From contig NZ_CP061721.1 of assembly GCF_014764445.1 (NCBI RefSeq), positions 2,170,001 through 2,234,000 of the forward strand: a stretch of 64,000 nucleotides of DNA. The letters run 5' to 3'. This stretch comes from Pseudarthrobacter sp. BIM B-2242. Lineage in GTDB: Bacteria > Actinomycetota > Actinomycetes > Actinomycetales > Micrococcaceae. How positions within the stretch are numbered: the stretch's first letter is position 1; each line of letters starts with the position of its first letter. This document shows positions 47,025 through 57,197 of the stretch, piece by piece. A program made the position numbers and the translations under genes. The notes beneath the pieces are model-generated. The model did no database searches, had not been told where the DNA came from, and worked only from the letters and a program-made list of their open reading frames with translations.

Positions 47025-48722
47025 GTGACAGACAGTCAGAAATCCGACGAAACAGCAGCAGACCTGACCGACGCAACGGCCCCCGAGGCCGAGCAGTCAG
47101 TAGCTGACCAGGCAGTGGCCGATAACGCAACGGCCGATGACGCCGCCGCGGAGGCACCCGTGGCCCATGAGGCGGTGACTGAGGAAGCACCAGTTGAGGC
47201 GCCCGTCGCTGACAAGCCTGCGGCTGACGAGACAGCGGCTGACGAAGCGGTGGTCGAAGAGGCCGCCACTGACGCGTCCGTGGGTGGAGAGCCTGCGGCC
47301 GAAGAGGCCGCAGCTGACGCGTCCGTCGCGGAAGAGCCCGCGGCTGCGCAGCCCGCTGCACCCGCCCCCGCTCCCCGTCCGGCTCCATCACCTGCCGCCT
47401 TCGCCGCCAGGCCCAAGCCGGCCGCTGCCGCACCGGCTGCGGCCGCTGCGCCCGTCGCGTCTGCGACCTCGCTGGCCGAAGCTGCACGCTGGGGCCGCGT
47501 CGAAGGCGACGGCCACGTGTTCCTGACGATCGACGGCGAAGAGCACCCGGTGGGCCAGTACCCCGGCGTAAGCAATGACGAGGCGCTGGGGTACTTCGCG
47601 CGGAAATATGACGACATCGTGGCGCAGGTCCTGCTCCTCGAGCAGCGTGTCAGTTCCAAGGCGCCCAGCACCGACATGCAAAAGACTGTCACCCACCTGC
47701 GTGAGCAGCTGGCAGAGCGGAACATGGTGGGGGATCTCCGCTCGGCGGAAGCCCGCCTGGATGCCGTTTCCGCCCAGATCACCGAGCTGGAGAAGACAGA
47801 GAAGGCGGAGCATGATGCCGTTCGCACAGCCGAGCTGGCAGCCCGCGAAGCAATCGTTGCCGAAGCCGAAAGCATCTCCGGCCAGGATCCGGCGCAGATC
47901 CAGTGGAAAACCTCCAGCGCGCGCATGAATGAACTCTTCGAAAGCTGGAAGACGGCCCAGAAGAGCGGCGTCCGGCTTGGCCGCAGCAACGAGGACGCAC
48001 TGTGGAAGCGGTTCCGTGCTGCACGGACTGTTTTCGACCGCCACCGCCGCGCGTACTTCTCCCAGCTGGACAGCACCAACTCCGCGGCGAAGTCGGCCAA
48101 GGAAAAGCTCATCGCCGAGGCCGAGGCACTGTCCTCATCCACCGACTGGGGCTTCGCCGCCGGCGAGTACCGCAGGCTGATGGACGAGTGGAAGGCGTCG
48201 CCGCGCGCGAGCCGCAAGGACGATGACGCCCTGTGGGCACGGTTCCGGGCGGCCCAGGACGTGTTCTTCACGTCCCGGCAGGCGGCCAACGAGGAGATCG
48301 ACCAGGAATACGCGGCCAACCTGACTGTGAAGGAAGCCCTCCTGGTGGAGGCCGGCGCCATCCTGCCGGTCAAGGACCTGAACGCCGCCAAGAAGGCGCT
48401 CCAGTCCATCCGTGACCGCTGGGAAGAGGCCGGGAAGGTTCCCCGCGCCGACATGGGACGGATCGAAGCCGGCCTGCGCAAGGTGGAGGACGCTGTCCGT
48501 CACGCTGAAGAGGAAAACTGGCAGCGCTCCAACCCCGAAACCAAAGCGCGCACCAACAGCGCACTCTCGCAGTTGGAAGCAGCAATCTCCGGCCTCCAGG
48601 ACGATCTCGCCAAGGCAGAGAACGCCGGCGACCAGCGCAAGATCAAGGCAGCCCGCGAAGCCCTCGAGGCGAGGCAGGCCTGGCTTGACCAGATCCAGCG
48701 TTCCGCCAGCGAGCTCTCCTAA
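47025..48722 (+). CDS. DUF349 protein with low-complexity acidic N-terminus
   Basis: 565 residues. The first 150 are Ala/Glu/Asp/Pro-rich low complexity, including two near-identical 15-residue units; the rest is long helices with several DUF349 repeats of roughly 75 residues (for example SWKTAQKSGVRLGRSNEDALWKRF around 305 and EWKASPRASRKDDDALWARF around 385). GTG start. DUF349 proteins are cytoplasmic coiled-coil proteins of unknown function. It stands between the cyclophilin and relA genes and has its own strong terminator. Confidence 0.85.
   Translation: MTDSQKSDETAADLTDATAPEAEQSVADQAVADNATADDAAAEAPVAHEAVTEEAPVEAPVADKPAADETAADEAVVEEAATDASVGGEPAAEEAAADASVAEEPAAAQPAAPAPAPRPAPSPAAFAARPKPAAAAPAAAAAPVASATSLAEAARWGRVEGDGHVFLTIDGEEHPVGQYPGVSNDEALGYFARKYDDIVAQVLLLEQRVSSKAPSTDMQKTVTHLREQLAERNMVGDLRSAEARLDAVSAQITELEKTEKAEHDAVRTAELAAREAIVAEAESISGQDPAQIQWKTSSARMNELFESWKTAQKSGVRLGRSNEDALWKRFRAARTVFDRHRRAYFSQLDSTNSAAKSAKEKLIAEAEALSSSTDWGFAAGEYRRLMDEWKASPRASRKDDDALWARFRAAQDVFFTSRQAANEEIDQEYAANLTVKEALLVEAGAILPVKDLNAAKKALQSIRDRWEEAGKVPRADMGRIEAGLRKVEDAVRHAEEENWQRSNPETKARTNSALSQLEAAISGLQDDLAKAENAGDQRKIKAAREALEARQAWLDQIQRSASELS
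47256..47345. repeat. Two tandem 45-bp units
   Basis: Units at 47256-47300 and 47301-47345 both begin GAAGAGGCCGC and share GACGCGTCCGT; they differ at scattered positions. They encode EEAATDASVGGEPAA and EEAAADASVAEEPAA in the low-complexity N-terminus of the DUF349 protein, pointing to local duplication. Confidence 0.85.
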
Positions 48723-48740
48723 CGCGCCAGGCAGTACCGC

Positions 48741-48784
48741 ACAGGCCCCGTTCCGGTTATCCACATAACCGGAACGGGGCCTGT
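48741..48784 (+). terminator. Terminator of the DUF349 gene
   Basis: A 20-bp perfect inverted repeat (48741-48760 and 48765-48784; ACAGGCCCCGTTCC core) with a CCAC loop, followed by GTGTTT, 18 bases past the stop codon. Confidence 0.9.
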
Positions 48785-48816
48785 GTGTTTAAGGACCCGC
48801 GCGGCAGGATGGGTGA

Positions 48817-49503
48817 ATGGCCACCACGTCACTGCCCCAGCACCCGGACATGTACTCGCCAGGGCAACCCTTTACGTGGACCGAACTGCAGACGCTGGCG
48901 ACGGATGGTGTCCTGTCGAAGTTCCACCACCAGGGCTACACCCTGCCCGATGTCCAGGTCTCGGCCCAGCTCAGGGCCAGGGCCGCGGCCGCTGCGGTCC
49001 CGGCTGCTGTCCGGCAGCGGGTAGTGGCCGGCAGGATGACGGCGGCCTGGATCTACGGCTGCGCTGACGAACCGGACCGGCTGGCGCTGCTTGTGGATGC
49101 GAAACGGCGGATTTCGAGTCTCCGCAACACCCGGGGCTGCACACTCCATGAAGTCAGGCTCGGCCCTTTCGACGTCGTCAGCATGGGCGGGCTGATGGTC
49201 TCAAGCCCGCTGAGGACGGCCGTGGATATTGCGCTGCACGTTGACGCACACCGTGCCATACCGGCGCTGGCGGGACTGCTGGCGCGCCCGCAAAAGGACG
49301 TACGGCTCCGCCTGCTCGTTCTCGCCATCGAAGCCACGCCCCGGGTCCCGCACAAGCGCGCAGCCCTGGAGAAGCTCGCCCTGCTAGCTCCGGCGCTTGT
49401 TGCCGGTCGTCCGGTAGACGTCGAACACCCCGTCGATGCGCCGGACGGCGCTCAGGACGTGGCTGAGGTACTTGGGATCGCCCATCTCGAAAGCAAACCG
49501 TGA
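48817..49503 (+). CDS. AbiEi antitoxin-like / hypothetical protein
   Basis: 228 residues. The middle (about 70-150) resembles AbiEi-type antitoxin C-terminal domains: RMTAAWIYG, then the charged [11 protein letters not shown] and the [18 protein letters not shown] segment. I see no helix-turn-helix and no AbiEii toxin gene next to it. AGGATGGG precedes the ATG. The 3' end runs 120 bp antisense into relA, and the last 40 residues (from about 189) look like read-through: a TAG one frame over at 49385-49387 coincides with the relA stop in a CTAG palindrome, so a small frameshift may have lengthened it. Functional status uncertain. Confidence 0.6.
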   Translation: MATTSLPQHPDMYSPGQPFTWTELQTLATDGVLSKFHHQGYTLPDVQVSAQLRARAAAAAVPAAVRQRVVAGRMTAAWIYGCADEPDRLALLVDAKRRISSLRNTRGCTLHEVRLGPFDVVSMGGLMVSSPLRTAVDIALHVDAHRAIPALAGLLARPQKDVRLRLLVLAIEATPRVPHKRAALEKLALLAPALVAGRPVDVEHPVDAPDGAQDVAEVLGIAHLESKP

Positions 49504-51792
49504 GATGGCCACCCGGTCGCTGGAGGTGTTCACGCTGGCGGCCAGGATGTTGACGTGGTTCTCCGACAGGACCCGCGTCACGTCCGAGAGAAGCGACTTC
49601 CGGTCCAGCGCCTCAACCTGGATCTCCACCAGGAAAACGCTCGACTGCGTGGGGGCCCAGTCAACATCCACGATCCGGTCCGGCTGGTCCTTGAGGTCCG
49701 AGATGTTGGTGCAGTCCGTACGGTGCACCGAAACACCGGAGCCGCGGGTGACGAATCCCAGGATCGGGTCCGGCGGAACGGGCGTGCAGCAGCGGGCGAG
49801 CTTTACCCAGACATCGCCGACGCCCCGCACCACCACGCCGGAGTCCGAGAACTTGGTCTTGGCCACCTGCGTCGGGATGCTGACTTCGGTGATGTCCTCG
49901 TCGGTGCTCTCGTTGCCGCCCAGGCTTTCGACAAGCTTCTCCATGACGGACTGGGCTGAGGTGTGTCCATCGCCGACACCGGCATAGAGGCCGGAGATGT
50001 CCACATACTTGAACTCGGCGGCCACCGCGGCGAGGGCCTCGTGTGTCATCAGGCGCTGCAGGGGGAGGTTCTGCTTCCGCATGGCCCGGGTGAGGAGCTC
50101 CTTCCCCCGGTCGATTGCCTCTTCGCGGCGTTCCTTGCTGAACCATTGACGGATTTTGTTCCGTGCGCGGGCACTCTTGACGAAATGCTGCCAGTCCTGG
50201 CTCGGGCCGGCGCCCTCGGCCTTGGACGTGAAGATCTCCACCCAGTCGCCGTGGTTGAGCTCGCTGTTCAACGGAACCAGTTTGCCGTTGACCCGTGCGC
50301 CGATGGTCCGGTGGCCCACTTCGGTATGGACGGCGTACGCGAAATCGACAGGGGTTGAGCCGGCAGGCAGGGCCATGACTTCACCCTTGGGAGTAAAGAC
50401 AAACACTTCACGCGCGTTGATCTCGAACCGCAGGGAATCCAGGAACTCACCCGGATCCGACGTCTCCTGCTGCCAGTCAACCAGGGACCTCAGCCACCCC
50501 ATGTCGCCGTCGCGGGGGCTTCCGGGGCCAACGGCCGTGCGGTTGGGCTGGTCCTTGTACTTCCAGTGTGCGGCCACACCATACTCTGCCCTGCGGTGCA
50601 TCTCGTGCGTGCGGATCTGGATCTCAACAGGCTTGCCGCCCGGGCCGATCACCGTGGTGTGCAGGGACTGGTACATGTTGAACTTGGGCATGGCAATGTA
50701 ATCCTTGAACCGCCCCGGCAGCGGGTTCCAACGAGAATGCATGGTGCCCAGCGCTGCATAGCAGTCCCGCACCGAATCGACCAGCACACGGACGCCCATG
50801 AGGTCGTTGATGTCGTCGAAGTCCTTGTCCCGGACCACCATCTTCTGGTAGATCGAGTAATAGTGCTTCGGCCGGCCGGTGATGGTGGCCTTGATCCGAG
50901 CTTCCCGGAGGTCCTCGGTAATCTGGTCACGGATGACGCCGAGGCTCTTCTCGCGCTCCGGCGTGCGGTCCCCCACCATCCGGACGATCTCTTCGTACAC
51001 CTTCGGATACAGCGCAGCGAAGGACAGATCCTCCAACTCCCACTTGATGGTGTTCATGCCGAGGCGGTGGGCAAGGGGCGCGAAAATTTCCAGGGTTTCA
51101 CGGGCTTTGCGGGCCGATGACTCTGCTGAGACAAAACGCCAGGTCCGGGCGTTGTGGAGCCTGTCCGCAAGCTTGATCATCAGGACCCGGATGTCCTTGG
51201 CCATCGCCACAACCATCTTGCGGACGGTCTCGGACTGGGCGGCCTCACCGAAGCTGACCTTGTCCAGTTTGGTGACGCCGTCCACCAGCATGGCGACTTC
51301 GGGCCCGAAGTCCCTTTTGAGGTCCGCCAGGGTGTACGGGGTATCCTCAACCGTGTCATGGAGCAGGGCAGCGGCCAGGGTGGTGCCGCTGAGGCCCAGT
51401 TCGGCAAGGATGGTGGCGACAGCGACGGGGTGGGTGATATACGGATCACCGCTCTTGCGCTTCTGCCCGCGGTGGCTGTTCTCAGCGACGTCAAAGGCGC
51501 GCTGGATCAGGTCGAAATCCTCTTTGGGGTTGTTCGCCCGGACGGTACGGAGCAGCGGCTCAAGGATGGGTGAATACGTGGGGGCTCCGCGGCCGGTCAG
51601 GCGGGCCAAGCGGGAGCGCGTGCGTTCCCGCCGGCCGGGGAACGTTGGCCGGGCACCCGAATTGTCCACCGGGACAACCGGAGCAGGGCGTGGGAAAGCC
51701 GTCAACCCGGCCTGTACTCCGCGGCCGGATGTCTCGTCCCCGCCTGCCATTGGCACCGATGCCGAACGTTCTTCCAATGAAGCACCCCTCAC
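49384..51792 (-). CDS. relA: Bifunctional (p)ppGpp synthetase/hydrolase (Rel)
   Basis: 802-residue stringent-response enzyme. The HD hydrolase has HD145-146 and ED149-150 (LLHDTVED); the synthetase region (about 300-415) contains [10 protein letters not shown], i.e. the RXKD form linked to bifunctional Rel rather than EXDD of monofunctional RelA. A TGS domain (about 455-525), a helical/zinc-finger region and a C-terminal ACT domain (about 725-800) follow. The first 70 residues are low complexity and unconserved, so an internal start is possible; GTG 51792 has only a weak AGG. Follows secF on the same strand. Confidence 0.95.
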   Translation of the reverse strand: MRGASLEERSASVPMAGGDETSGRGVQAGLTAFPRPAPVVPVDNSGARPTFPGRRERTRSRLARLTGRGAPTYSPILEPLLRTVRANNPKEDFDLIQRAFDVAENSHRGQKRKSGDPYITHPVAVATILAELGLSGTTLAAALLHDTVEDTPYTLADLKRDFGPEVAMLVDGVTKLDKVSFGEAAQSETVRKMVVAMAKDIRVLMIKLADRLHNARTWRFVSAESSARKARETLEIFAPLAHRLGMNTIKWELEDLSFAALYPKVYEEIVRMVGDRTPEREKSLGVIRDQITEDLREARIKATITGRPKHYYSIYQKMVVRDKDFDDINDLMGVRVLVDSVRDCYAALGTMHSRWNPLPGRFKDYIAMPKFNMYQSLHTTVIGPGGKPVEIQIRTHEMHRRAEYGVAAHWKYKDQPNRTAVGPGSPRDGDMGWLRSLVDWQQETSDPGEFLDSLRFEINAREVFVFTPKGEVMALPAGSTPVDFAYAVHTEVGHRTIGARVNGKLVPLNSELNHGDWVEIFTSKAEGAGPSQDWQHFVKSARARNKIRQWFSKERREEAIDRGKELLTRAMRKQNLPLQRLMTHEALAAVAAEFKYVDISGLYAGVGDGHTSAQSVMEKLVESLGGNESTDEDITEVSIPTQVAKTKFSDSGVVVRGVGDVWVKLARCCTPVPPDPILGFVTRGSGVSVHRTDCTNISDLKDQPDRIVDVDWAPTQSSVFLVEIQVEALDRKSLLSDVTRVLSENHVNILAASVNTSSDRVAISRFAFEMGDPKYLSHVLSAVRRIDGVFDVYRTTGNKRRS

Positions 51793-51856
51793 GACCTGTT
51801 TAACTACCCAGTCTATTCCTCCGCCCGTTCACTTCTGTAACCGGCGCTTAAATGCG

Positions 51857-51898
51857 TACGGGCCAGGCAGCGTGGTTTCCATCGCCGCCCGGCCCGTA
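51857..51898. other. Hairpin in the secF-relA gap
   Basis: TACGGGCC (51857-51864) pairs with GGCCCGTA (51891-51898). The T-run (TTTTTT, 51902-51907) lies on the plus-strand side, whereas the genes are on the minus strand, so this is not a clear terminator of secF. Confidence 0.3.
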
Positions 51899-51911
51899 GC
51901 GTTTTTTGTCG

Positions 51912-52931
51912 TCAGGCCCCTGCGGGTGCTGCCGGTTCTTCCGTCCGGACAGCGGTCCCGGCGCGGCGGTGTTCAACGCGTTTGGCCTGCTTCACCAGGT
52001 CGGGTTCGTTCTGGCGCAGCCACGCATACATGGGGGCTGCCACAAAGATCGTTGCAGCCGTACCGATGAAGATGCCAACGAACAGGGCAAGCGACAAGTC
52101 ACGCAGCGTGCCCGCCCCGAGGAGGCCGGCTCCGATGAACAGGATGGCGCCGACCGGAAGGATGGCGACCATCATGGTGTTGATGGAACGGACCAGGGTC
52201 TGGTTCACCGCGAGGTTGACCTCCTCTGCGAAGGTCCGGCGCGTCGACGCATCCAGGTCGGCGGTGTTTTCCCGGATCTTGTCAAAGACCACCACCGTGT
52301 CATACAGCGAATAGCTAAGCACCGTCAGGAACCCGATGATGGCTGAGGGTGTCACCTCGAAGTCGCTCAGGGCGTACACGCCCGCGGTCACGAACATGGT
52401 GACGAGCATGGCCGTCAGAGCTGACACCGACATCTTCCAGGTCCGGAAGTAGAGGGCCATCAGCACGGCCGCGAGGGCCACAAAGACGAGCAGACCCATC
52501 AGCGCCTGCTTTGTCACATCCGCACCCCATGTGGGGCCGATGAAGGTCGAGGTCACTTCGTTGTCCGTGACGCCGTAGGCGGAAGCGAGGCCTTCCTTGA
52601 TCCTGAGCGTCTCGTCATCAGTGAGCTTGTCGGTCTGGATCCGCATGGTGGTGCCTGCGACATTCGCAACCCGGGGCACGCTGCCGGCCACCACGTCTTC
52701 GACCACAGTTTCCCCAAGCGCGGAGTCGGTGTCCTTCACGTTGGACACAGTGAATTCCGAACCGCCCCGGAATTCGATGCCCAGGTTGAAGCCGCCTTTG
52801 ACCAGGGGAATCAGAATGGACAGCGCAACCAGGACAGCCGCGATCAGGAACCAGATCTTCTTGGCCCCCACGAAGTTGTAGGAGCGCTTGCCCGTGTAGA
52901 GCTCGTTACCGAATGTGGAAAAGCTGGACAT
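51912..52931 (-). CDS. secF: Protein translocase subunit SecF
   Basis: 339-residue inner-membrane component that helps release translocated proteins, working with SecD and YajC at SecYEG. It has six membrane segments with a periplasmic domain between the first two; FNLGIEFRGGSEF near 68-80 is the family signature. The Ala/Glu-rich C-terminus (EEPAAPAGA) is cytoplasmic. It overlaps the secD stop by one base, so it is coupled. Confidence 0.97.
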   Translation of the reverse strand: MSSFSTFGNELYTGKRSYNFVGAKKIWFLIAAVLVALSILIPLVKGGFNLGIEFRGGSEFTVSNVKDTDSALGETVVEDVVAGSVPRVANVAGTTMRIQTDKLTDDETLRIKEGLASAYGVTDNEVTSTFIGPTWGADVTKQALMGLLVFVALAAVLMALYFRTWKMSVSALTAMLVTMFVTAGVYALSDFEVTPSAIIGFLTVLSYSLYDTVVVFDKIRENTADLDASTRRTFAEEVNLAVNQTLVRSINTMMVAILPVGAILFIGAGLLGAGTLRDLSLALFVGIFIGTAATIFVAAPMYAWLRQNEPDLVKQAKRVEHRRAGTAVRTEEPAAPAGA

Positions 52932-54688
52932 TACTTGTTCTCCTTGGCTGCGCTCTTGGAGGAGCCGGTGAGCTGCTCCTGCTTTTCCGCGAGGCGGCGT
53001 TCCGCGATGGTCATGCGCCGCTCAGCTTCCGCGGCCGCGCCGGTGTTCTTTGCCCGGACCACGGCAGGCTTTGCCTCCCGCGTACGGAGGCGGCCTGCGC
53101 CGCGGTACAGCGGGACGGCACCGAGGCGCTTGGGGTCAAGGCCGGAGAACGGGTGGCCTTCCCCAAAGAACTTGGTGCGGGCCAGGAGCTGCAGGGTCGG
53201 GTGGGTGAACATAAAGACCACGATGAGGTCGGCGATGGCTGTCAGGCCCAGCGTAAAGGCGAACCCGCGGACGTTCCCGACGGCCACGAAGTAGAGCACC
53301 AGGGCGGCGAGCAGGTTGACGGCTTTGGAGGCCAGCACGGTCCGCTTGGCTCGCTTCCACCCGTTCTCCACTGCGGAGACAAGGCCGCGGCCTTCGCGGA
53401 GCTCATCACGGATTCGTTCGAAGTACACAATGAACGAGTCAGCGGTCTGGCCGATGGCCACGATGATGCCGGCCACGCCGGCGAGGGACAGCCGGTAGTT
53501 CTCCGTCCAGCCCAGGATGGCGATGGCCAGGTAGGTCAGTGCCCCTGCCACCACGAGGGAGGCGATGGTGACAAAGCCCAGGGCGCGGTACTGGAAGAGG
53601 GAGTAGACCACAACCAGGAGCAAACCGATGACGCCGGCGAGGAGGCCCATTCGCAGCTGTTCGCCACCGAGTGTTGCGGAGATCTGCTGGTCGCTCTGGA
53701 TTTCGAAGCTGATGGGCAGCGCCCCGAAGCGAAGCTGGTCCGAAAGGGCCTTGGCCGTCTGCTCGGTGAAGCCACCGGTGATCTGCGGACGACCGTCGGT
53801 GATGACTGCAAGGGACCGGGGCGCGGAAATGACCTGGTCATCGAGCACAATGGCGAACTGCGCCTTCGGATCGGTGCCGGTCTCGCCGCCGGCGGCCACG
53901 TAGAACTGGTTCAGCCGCTCGGTGACCTCTTTGAACTTGGCGGTGCCTTCGTCGTCGAACTGGATGTTGACGGCCCACTCGTTGGTGACGGCGCCCTGGG
54001 CACCCTGCTGCAGCTGGAAGGAGGACGTGACGATGTTGCCGCCCTTTACCTCCACAGGTCCAAGGATGTACTTGATGGCAGGCGTCGTGGCGGTAGCCGG
54101 TTCGCAGGTCACAAGGGGCTTGGCGGGATCGGAGGCCTCAGGGCTTTCCGGTCCGGGGTTGTTGCAGTCCAGGGTTTCAAACTGTCGGTACACCTCGGGG
54201 CTGATCCAGTTGACGTCGCTGCTGTTGGCGGGTTCCGCAGTGGGCTTGGGCAGCTGGTCCTCGGGCGTCAGGGCCTCAGTAGGGACGGCTGCGCCGTCAC
54301 CGTTGAGCAGGACCGGGCGGAAGTTCATGTCCGCGGAAGCCTGGATGAGGTCGCGGGTTTCCTTGGTGGGTGTGCCGGGAAGGCTGACCACCACGTTGCG
54401 TCCGGACTGGGTGCTGATCTCTGCTTCGGCAACACCGGAGCCGTCAACGCGCTGACGGATGATGGCCACGGCCTGGTTGAGCTGCTCTTCGTTAATGTCC
54501 GAACCGCCCTCAACCTTGGGCGCCAGGATCATCTGGGTGCCGCCTTCGAGGTCCAGGGCGAGCTTTGGTGCCCAGCTGGCCTGACCGGCGAGGTTGCCAC
54601 CTGCCAGGACAGCGGTCAGCACGGCGAGGATTACGCCGAGCCACACCAGTACCCGCAGGCCTGGGATTTTGGGGCCAGTTCGTGCCAT
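52931..54688 (-). CDS. secD: Protein translocase subunit SecD
   Basis: 585-residue partner of SecF with six membrane segments and a large extracytoplasmic P1 domain (about residues 50-350). The GLDLEGGTQM-like motif (LALDLEGGTQMIL) is near residue 40. The middle holds a long Ala/Glu/Pro-rich insertion (about 135-195) between conserved parts of P1. The C-terminus is a charged cytoplasmic tail rich in Arg/Lys/Glu. First of the secD-secF pair, with YajC 113 bp upstream. Confidence 0.97.
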   Translation of the reverse strand: MARTGPKIPGLRVLVWLGVILAVLTAVLAGGNLAGQASWAPKLALDLEGGTQMILAPKVEGGSDINEEQLNQAVAIIRQRVDGSGVAEAEISTQSGRNVVVSLPGTPTKETRDLIQASADMNFRPVLLNGDGAAVPTEALTPEDQLPKPTAEPANSSDVNWISPEVYRQFETLDCNNPGPESPEASDPAKPLVTCEPATATTPAIKYILGPVEVKGGNIVTSSFQLQQGAQGAVTNEWAVNIQFDDEGTAKFKEVTERLNQFYVAAGGETGTDPKAQFAIVLDDQVISAPRSLAVITDGRPQITGGFTEQTAKALSDQLRFGALPISFEIQSDQQISATLGGEQLRMGLLAGVIGLLLVVVYSLFQYRALGFVTIASLVVAGALTYLAIAILGWTENYRLSLAGVAGIIVAIGQTADSFIVYFERIRDELREGRGLVSAVENGWKRAKRTVLASKAVNLLAALVLYFVAVGNVRGFAFTLGLTAIADLIVVFMFTHPTLQLLARTKFFGEGHPFSGLDPKRLGAVPLYRGAGRLRTREAKPAVVRAKNTGAAAEAERRMTIAERRLAEKQEQLTGSSKSAAKENK

Positions 54689-54801
54689 TGTCGATCTTTC
54701 TCTTATTACGGAGGAACCGCCGATGCGAGCCTGTTGCTCCCACCGGCGGCGGTCCGCGGCCGTAGAGGTGTTGTGAAGCCTGGTGCCGGGAGGCAGCGGG
54801 G

Positions 54802-55206
54802 CTAGTTGTCCTTTTTGCCCTCGTCATTGAGGCGCTTCAGGGTCTCGTCCGGGGTTTCGGCGGTCGGGGCCGGCGTGCCCAGGTCCTGGGAAGTCAGTGA
54901 CGAAGCGTCATCGGGAACAACAGCGGGCTCGTCCTCGGCGACGACGGCAGGTTCCACGATCTTGGTTACTGCCTGGCGGTGAACTGTGGCGAGGTTTCCG
55001 GGAGAAAGCTCCAGGACCACCTTGTTTTCGGCGTCGTCCATGGAGACGATCCGGCCGAAGAGGCCAAAGCTGGTCATGACCTCGACACCGGGAGCGAACT
55101 GGGACTGCAGCGTGGCCTGCTGCTCCTTGGTCTTCTTGTTGCGGCGGAACATCATAAAGATAAAGATGCCGAGCATTGCGAACAAGACGATGTTCATGGG
55201 ATCCAC
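54802..55206 (-). CDS. yajC: Preprotein translocase subunit YajC
   Basis: About 134-residue small membrane protein of the Sec holotranslocon. One membrane segment (about 5-22, LFAMLGIFIFMMF) precedes a conserved basic cytoplasmic domain (FAPGVEVMTSFGLFGRIVSM) and a disordered Ala/Asp/Glu tail. The start is taken as GTG 55206 (M-D-P-M-N-I), with GGAAA eight bases upstream; an ATG three codons in (55197) or the longer frame to 55269 are alternatives. Followed by secD. Confidence 0.9.
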   Translation of the reverse strand: MDPMNIVLFAMLGIFIFMMFRRNKKTKEQQATLQSQFAPGVEVMTSFGLFGRIVSMDDAENKVVLELSPGNLATVHRQAVTKIVEPAVVAEDEPAVVPDDASSLTSQDLGTPAPTAETPDETLKRLNDEGKKDN

Positions 55207-55380
55207 AGGGAAGTTTCCGATCTGTACTGGCGTATCTGGTGTGTGGCAGCGTCCGCTTCGTTCCGCCATGCAGATGTTCGTGCTGGCCGGCTACGGCCCC
55301 TCGGAGCCGCCGGCGGGAACAAAGACCCGAACGTGCCGGGTGTCATACCCAGTCTAAAGGGAAAAGCTGAAAGGACGGGC

Positions 55381-56469
55381 TTATTGGCTGTTCGGCGCCC
55401 AGCCGGCCTCGACGTCACTGCTGTCCGGGTCCGTTTCGAAGAGGTCCAGGGGTTCCTGTCCGAACACACCGGCCGGTACGGCGTAACCCAGATGGGTCCA
55501 GGCCGGGGCCATGGCGATGCGGCCCCGGGGTGTCCGGCCCAGGAGTCCTTCACGGACCAGAAACGGCTCGGCCACGGTTTCGACGGTCTCGGTTTCCTCC
55601 CCCACGGCGATGGCCAGGGTGGACAGTCCGACGGGACCGCCGCCGAACTTGGTGATCAGGGCTTCGAGGACGGCACGGTCCAGCCGGTCCAGGCCCCGTT
55701 TGTCCACTTCGTACATATCCAGGGCTGCTGATGCTGCACGTGAATCGATCTGCTCTATCCCGTGCACCAGGGCCCAGTCCCGGACCCGGCGCAGCAGGCG
55801 GTTGGCGATTCGGGGCGTGCCGCGGGAACGGCCGGCTATTTCACTGAACCCCGCGGAGTTGACCTTGAGATCCAGCAGGCCGGCGGAACGGCGAAGCACC
55901 AGCTCGAGTTCAGCCACGCTGTAAAACTCCAGGTGCCCGGTAAAGCCGAACCTGTCCCGCAGCGGCCCCGGCAGCAGCCCGGCGCGGGTGGTTGCTCCCA
56001 CCAGGGTGAAGGGCGGGAGTTCCAGCGGGATGGCGGTGGCCCCGGCCCCTTTACCCACCACGATGTCCACCCGGAAATCTTCCATGGCCATGTAGAGCAT
56101 TTCCTCAGCAGGCCGGGACATCCGGTGGATTTCGTCCAGGAAGAGGACCTCCCCTTCCGACAGGGAGGAGAGGATGGCTGCGAGGTCGCCGGCATGCTGG
56201 ATGGCCGGGCCGCTGCTGATCCGCAGGGGCGCGTTCATCTCGGCCGCCACGATCATGGCCAGGGTGGTTTTACCCAGCCCGGGCGGGCCGGAAAACAGCA
56301 CGTGGTCCGCGCTGCGGTTCCGCATCCGGGAGGCTTGGAGCACCAGGGAGAGTTGCTTGCGGACCCGGTGCTGGCCCACAAAATCGTCAAGGTTCTTTGG
56401 CCTGAGGGCAGCTTCGATGACCCGTTCCTCGGGCTCCTCCCCCGCCGCAACAACGGACGGCTCAGCCAC
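55381..56469 (-). CDS. ruvB: Holliday junction branch migration ATPase RuvB
   Basis: 362-residue hexameric AAA+ motor that moves Holliday junctions with RuvA. Walker [10 protein letters not shown] is near residue 61, Walker [10 protein letters not shown] near 110, [17 protein letters not shown] near 158, and the winged-helix DNA-binding domain (about 260-335) follows. It overlaps ruvA by eight bases. A short acidic tail ends it. Confidence 0.98.
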   Translation of the reverse strand: MAEPSVVAAGEEPEERVIEAALRPKNLDDFVGQHRVRKQLSLVLQASRMRNRSADHVLFSGPPGLGKTTLAMIVAAEMNAPLRISSGPAIQHAGDLAAILSSLSEGEVLFLDEIHRMSRPAEEMLYMAMEDFRVDIVVGKGAGATAIPLELPPFTLVGATTRAGLLPGPLRDRFGFTGHLEFYSVAELELVLRRSAGLLDLKVNSAGFSEIAGRSRGTPRIANRLLRRVRDWALVHGIEQIDSRAASAALDMYEVDKRGLDRLDRAVLEALITKFGGGPVGLSTLAIAVGEETETVETVAEPFLVREGLLGRTPRGRIAMAPAWTHLGYAVPAGVFGQEPLDLFETDPDSSDVEAGWAPNSQ

Positions 56470-57106
56470 GGCTGCCTACGCGGTTGCCGGCCCGCGCGCC
56501 ATCCTGGCCGAGCCAGCGGAGTGTGGTCCGCAGGATTTCAGCGACATTTCCGCGGAACGACACCTCGGGATCGTCGGCCAGGGCCTTGTCGATACTGGCC
56601 GTGGCATCTTTTTCGGACCAGCCGAGGCTGGTCATGGCGGCCACCACCTGGGGCTTCCAGGCGGCTTCGGCAGCGGTGGCCGGCGCGGCCGTACCGGCAG
56701 TGCCGTGCGGCACCAGCTTGCCGGCGAGTTCCAGCACAATCCGGCCAGCCACTTTCGGACCGATGCCGGGCACCTTGGTGAACGTTTTGCTGTCGCCGGT
56801 GTGGGCCGCAACCCGGATGGCTTCGGGCTCGTGGACCGCAAGGACGGCAAGCGCAAGACGCGGACCCACGCCGCTGACGCTGAGCAGGACATCGAAGACT
56901 TCGCGTTCGTCGTCGGAGGCAAAACCGAACAGGGTCAGCGAATCCTCGCGCACGATCAGCGACGTGAAGAGCTTGCCCTCTTCGCCGGTGCGGAGGCCGC
57001 TCAGCGTCTGGGGCGTTGCGTTGACACTCATTCCGGCGCCGTTGAGGTCAATCACTGCTGTGGAAAGGCCAACGTGCGCCACGGTCCCGCGAAGGAAACT
57101 GATCAA
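56462..57106 (-). CDS. ruvA: Holliday junction DNA helicase subunit RuvA
   Basis: 214-residue tetramer that holds Holliday junctions for RuvB. The OB-fold (about 1-65, starting [11 protein letters not shown]) is followed by helix-hairpin-helix motifs near 72-130 ([28 protein letters not shown]) and the flexible linker/domain III (about 165-210) that contacts RuvB. The start is TTG 57106 with AGGAG eight bases upstream; an in-frame ATG at 57148 would add unconserved residues. It lies 91 bp after ruvC and overlaps ruvB by 8 bp. Confidence 0.95.
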   Translation of the reverse strand: MISFLRGTVAHVGLSTAVIDLNGAGMSVNATPQTLSGLRTGEEGKLFTSLIVREDSLTLFGFASDDEREVFDVLLSVSGVGPRLALAVLAVHEPEAIRVAAHTGDSKTFTKVPGIGPKVAGRIVLELAGKLVPHGTAGTAAPATAAEAAWKPQVVAAMTSLGWSEKDATASIDKALADDPEVSFRGNVAEILRTTLRWLGQDGARAGNRVGSRG

Positions 57107-57197
57107 AACCCTGGCTCCTGGTGTACTGCCGGGTCCCGAGGGGCGCAACCGGCTATCCGAACATATCTACGAATACCCTAGCAAGCACCGCGGACAT

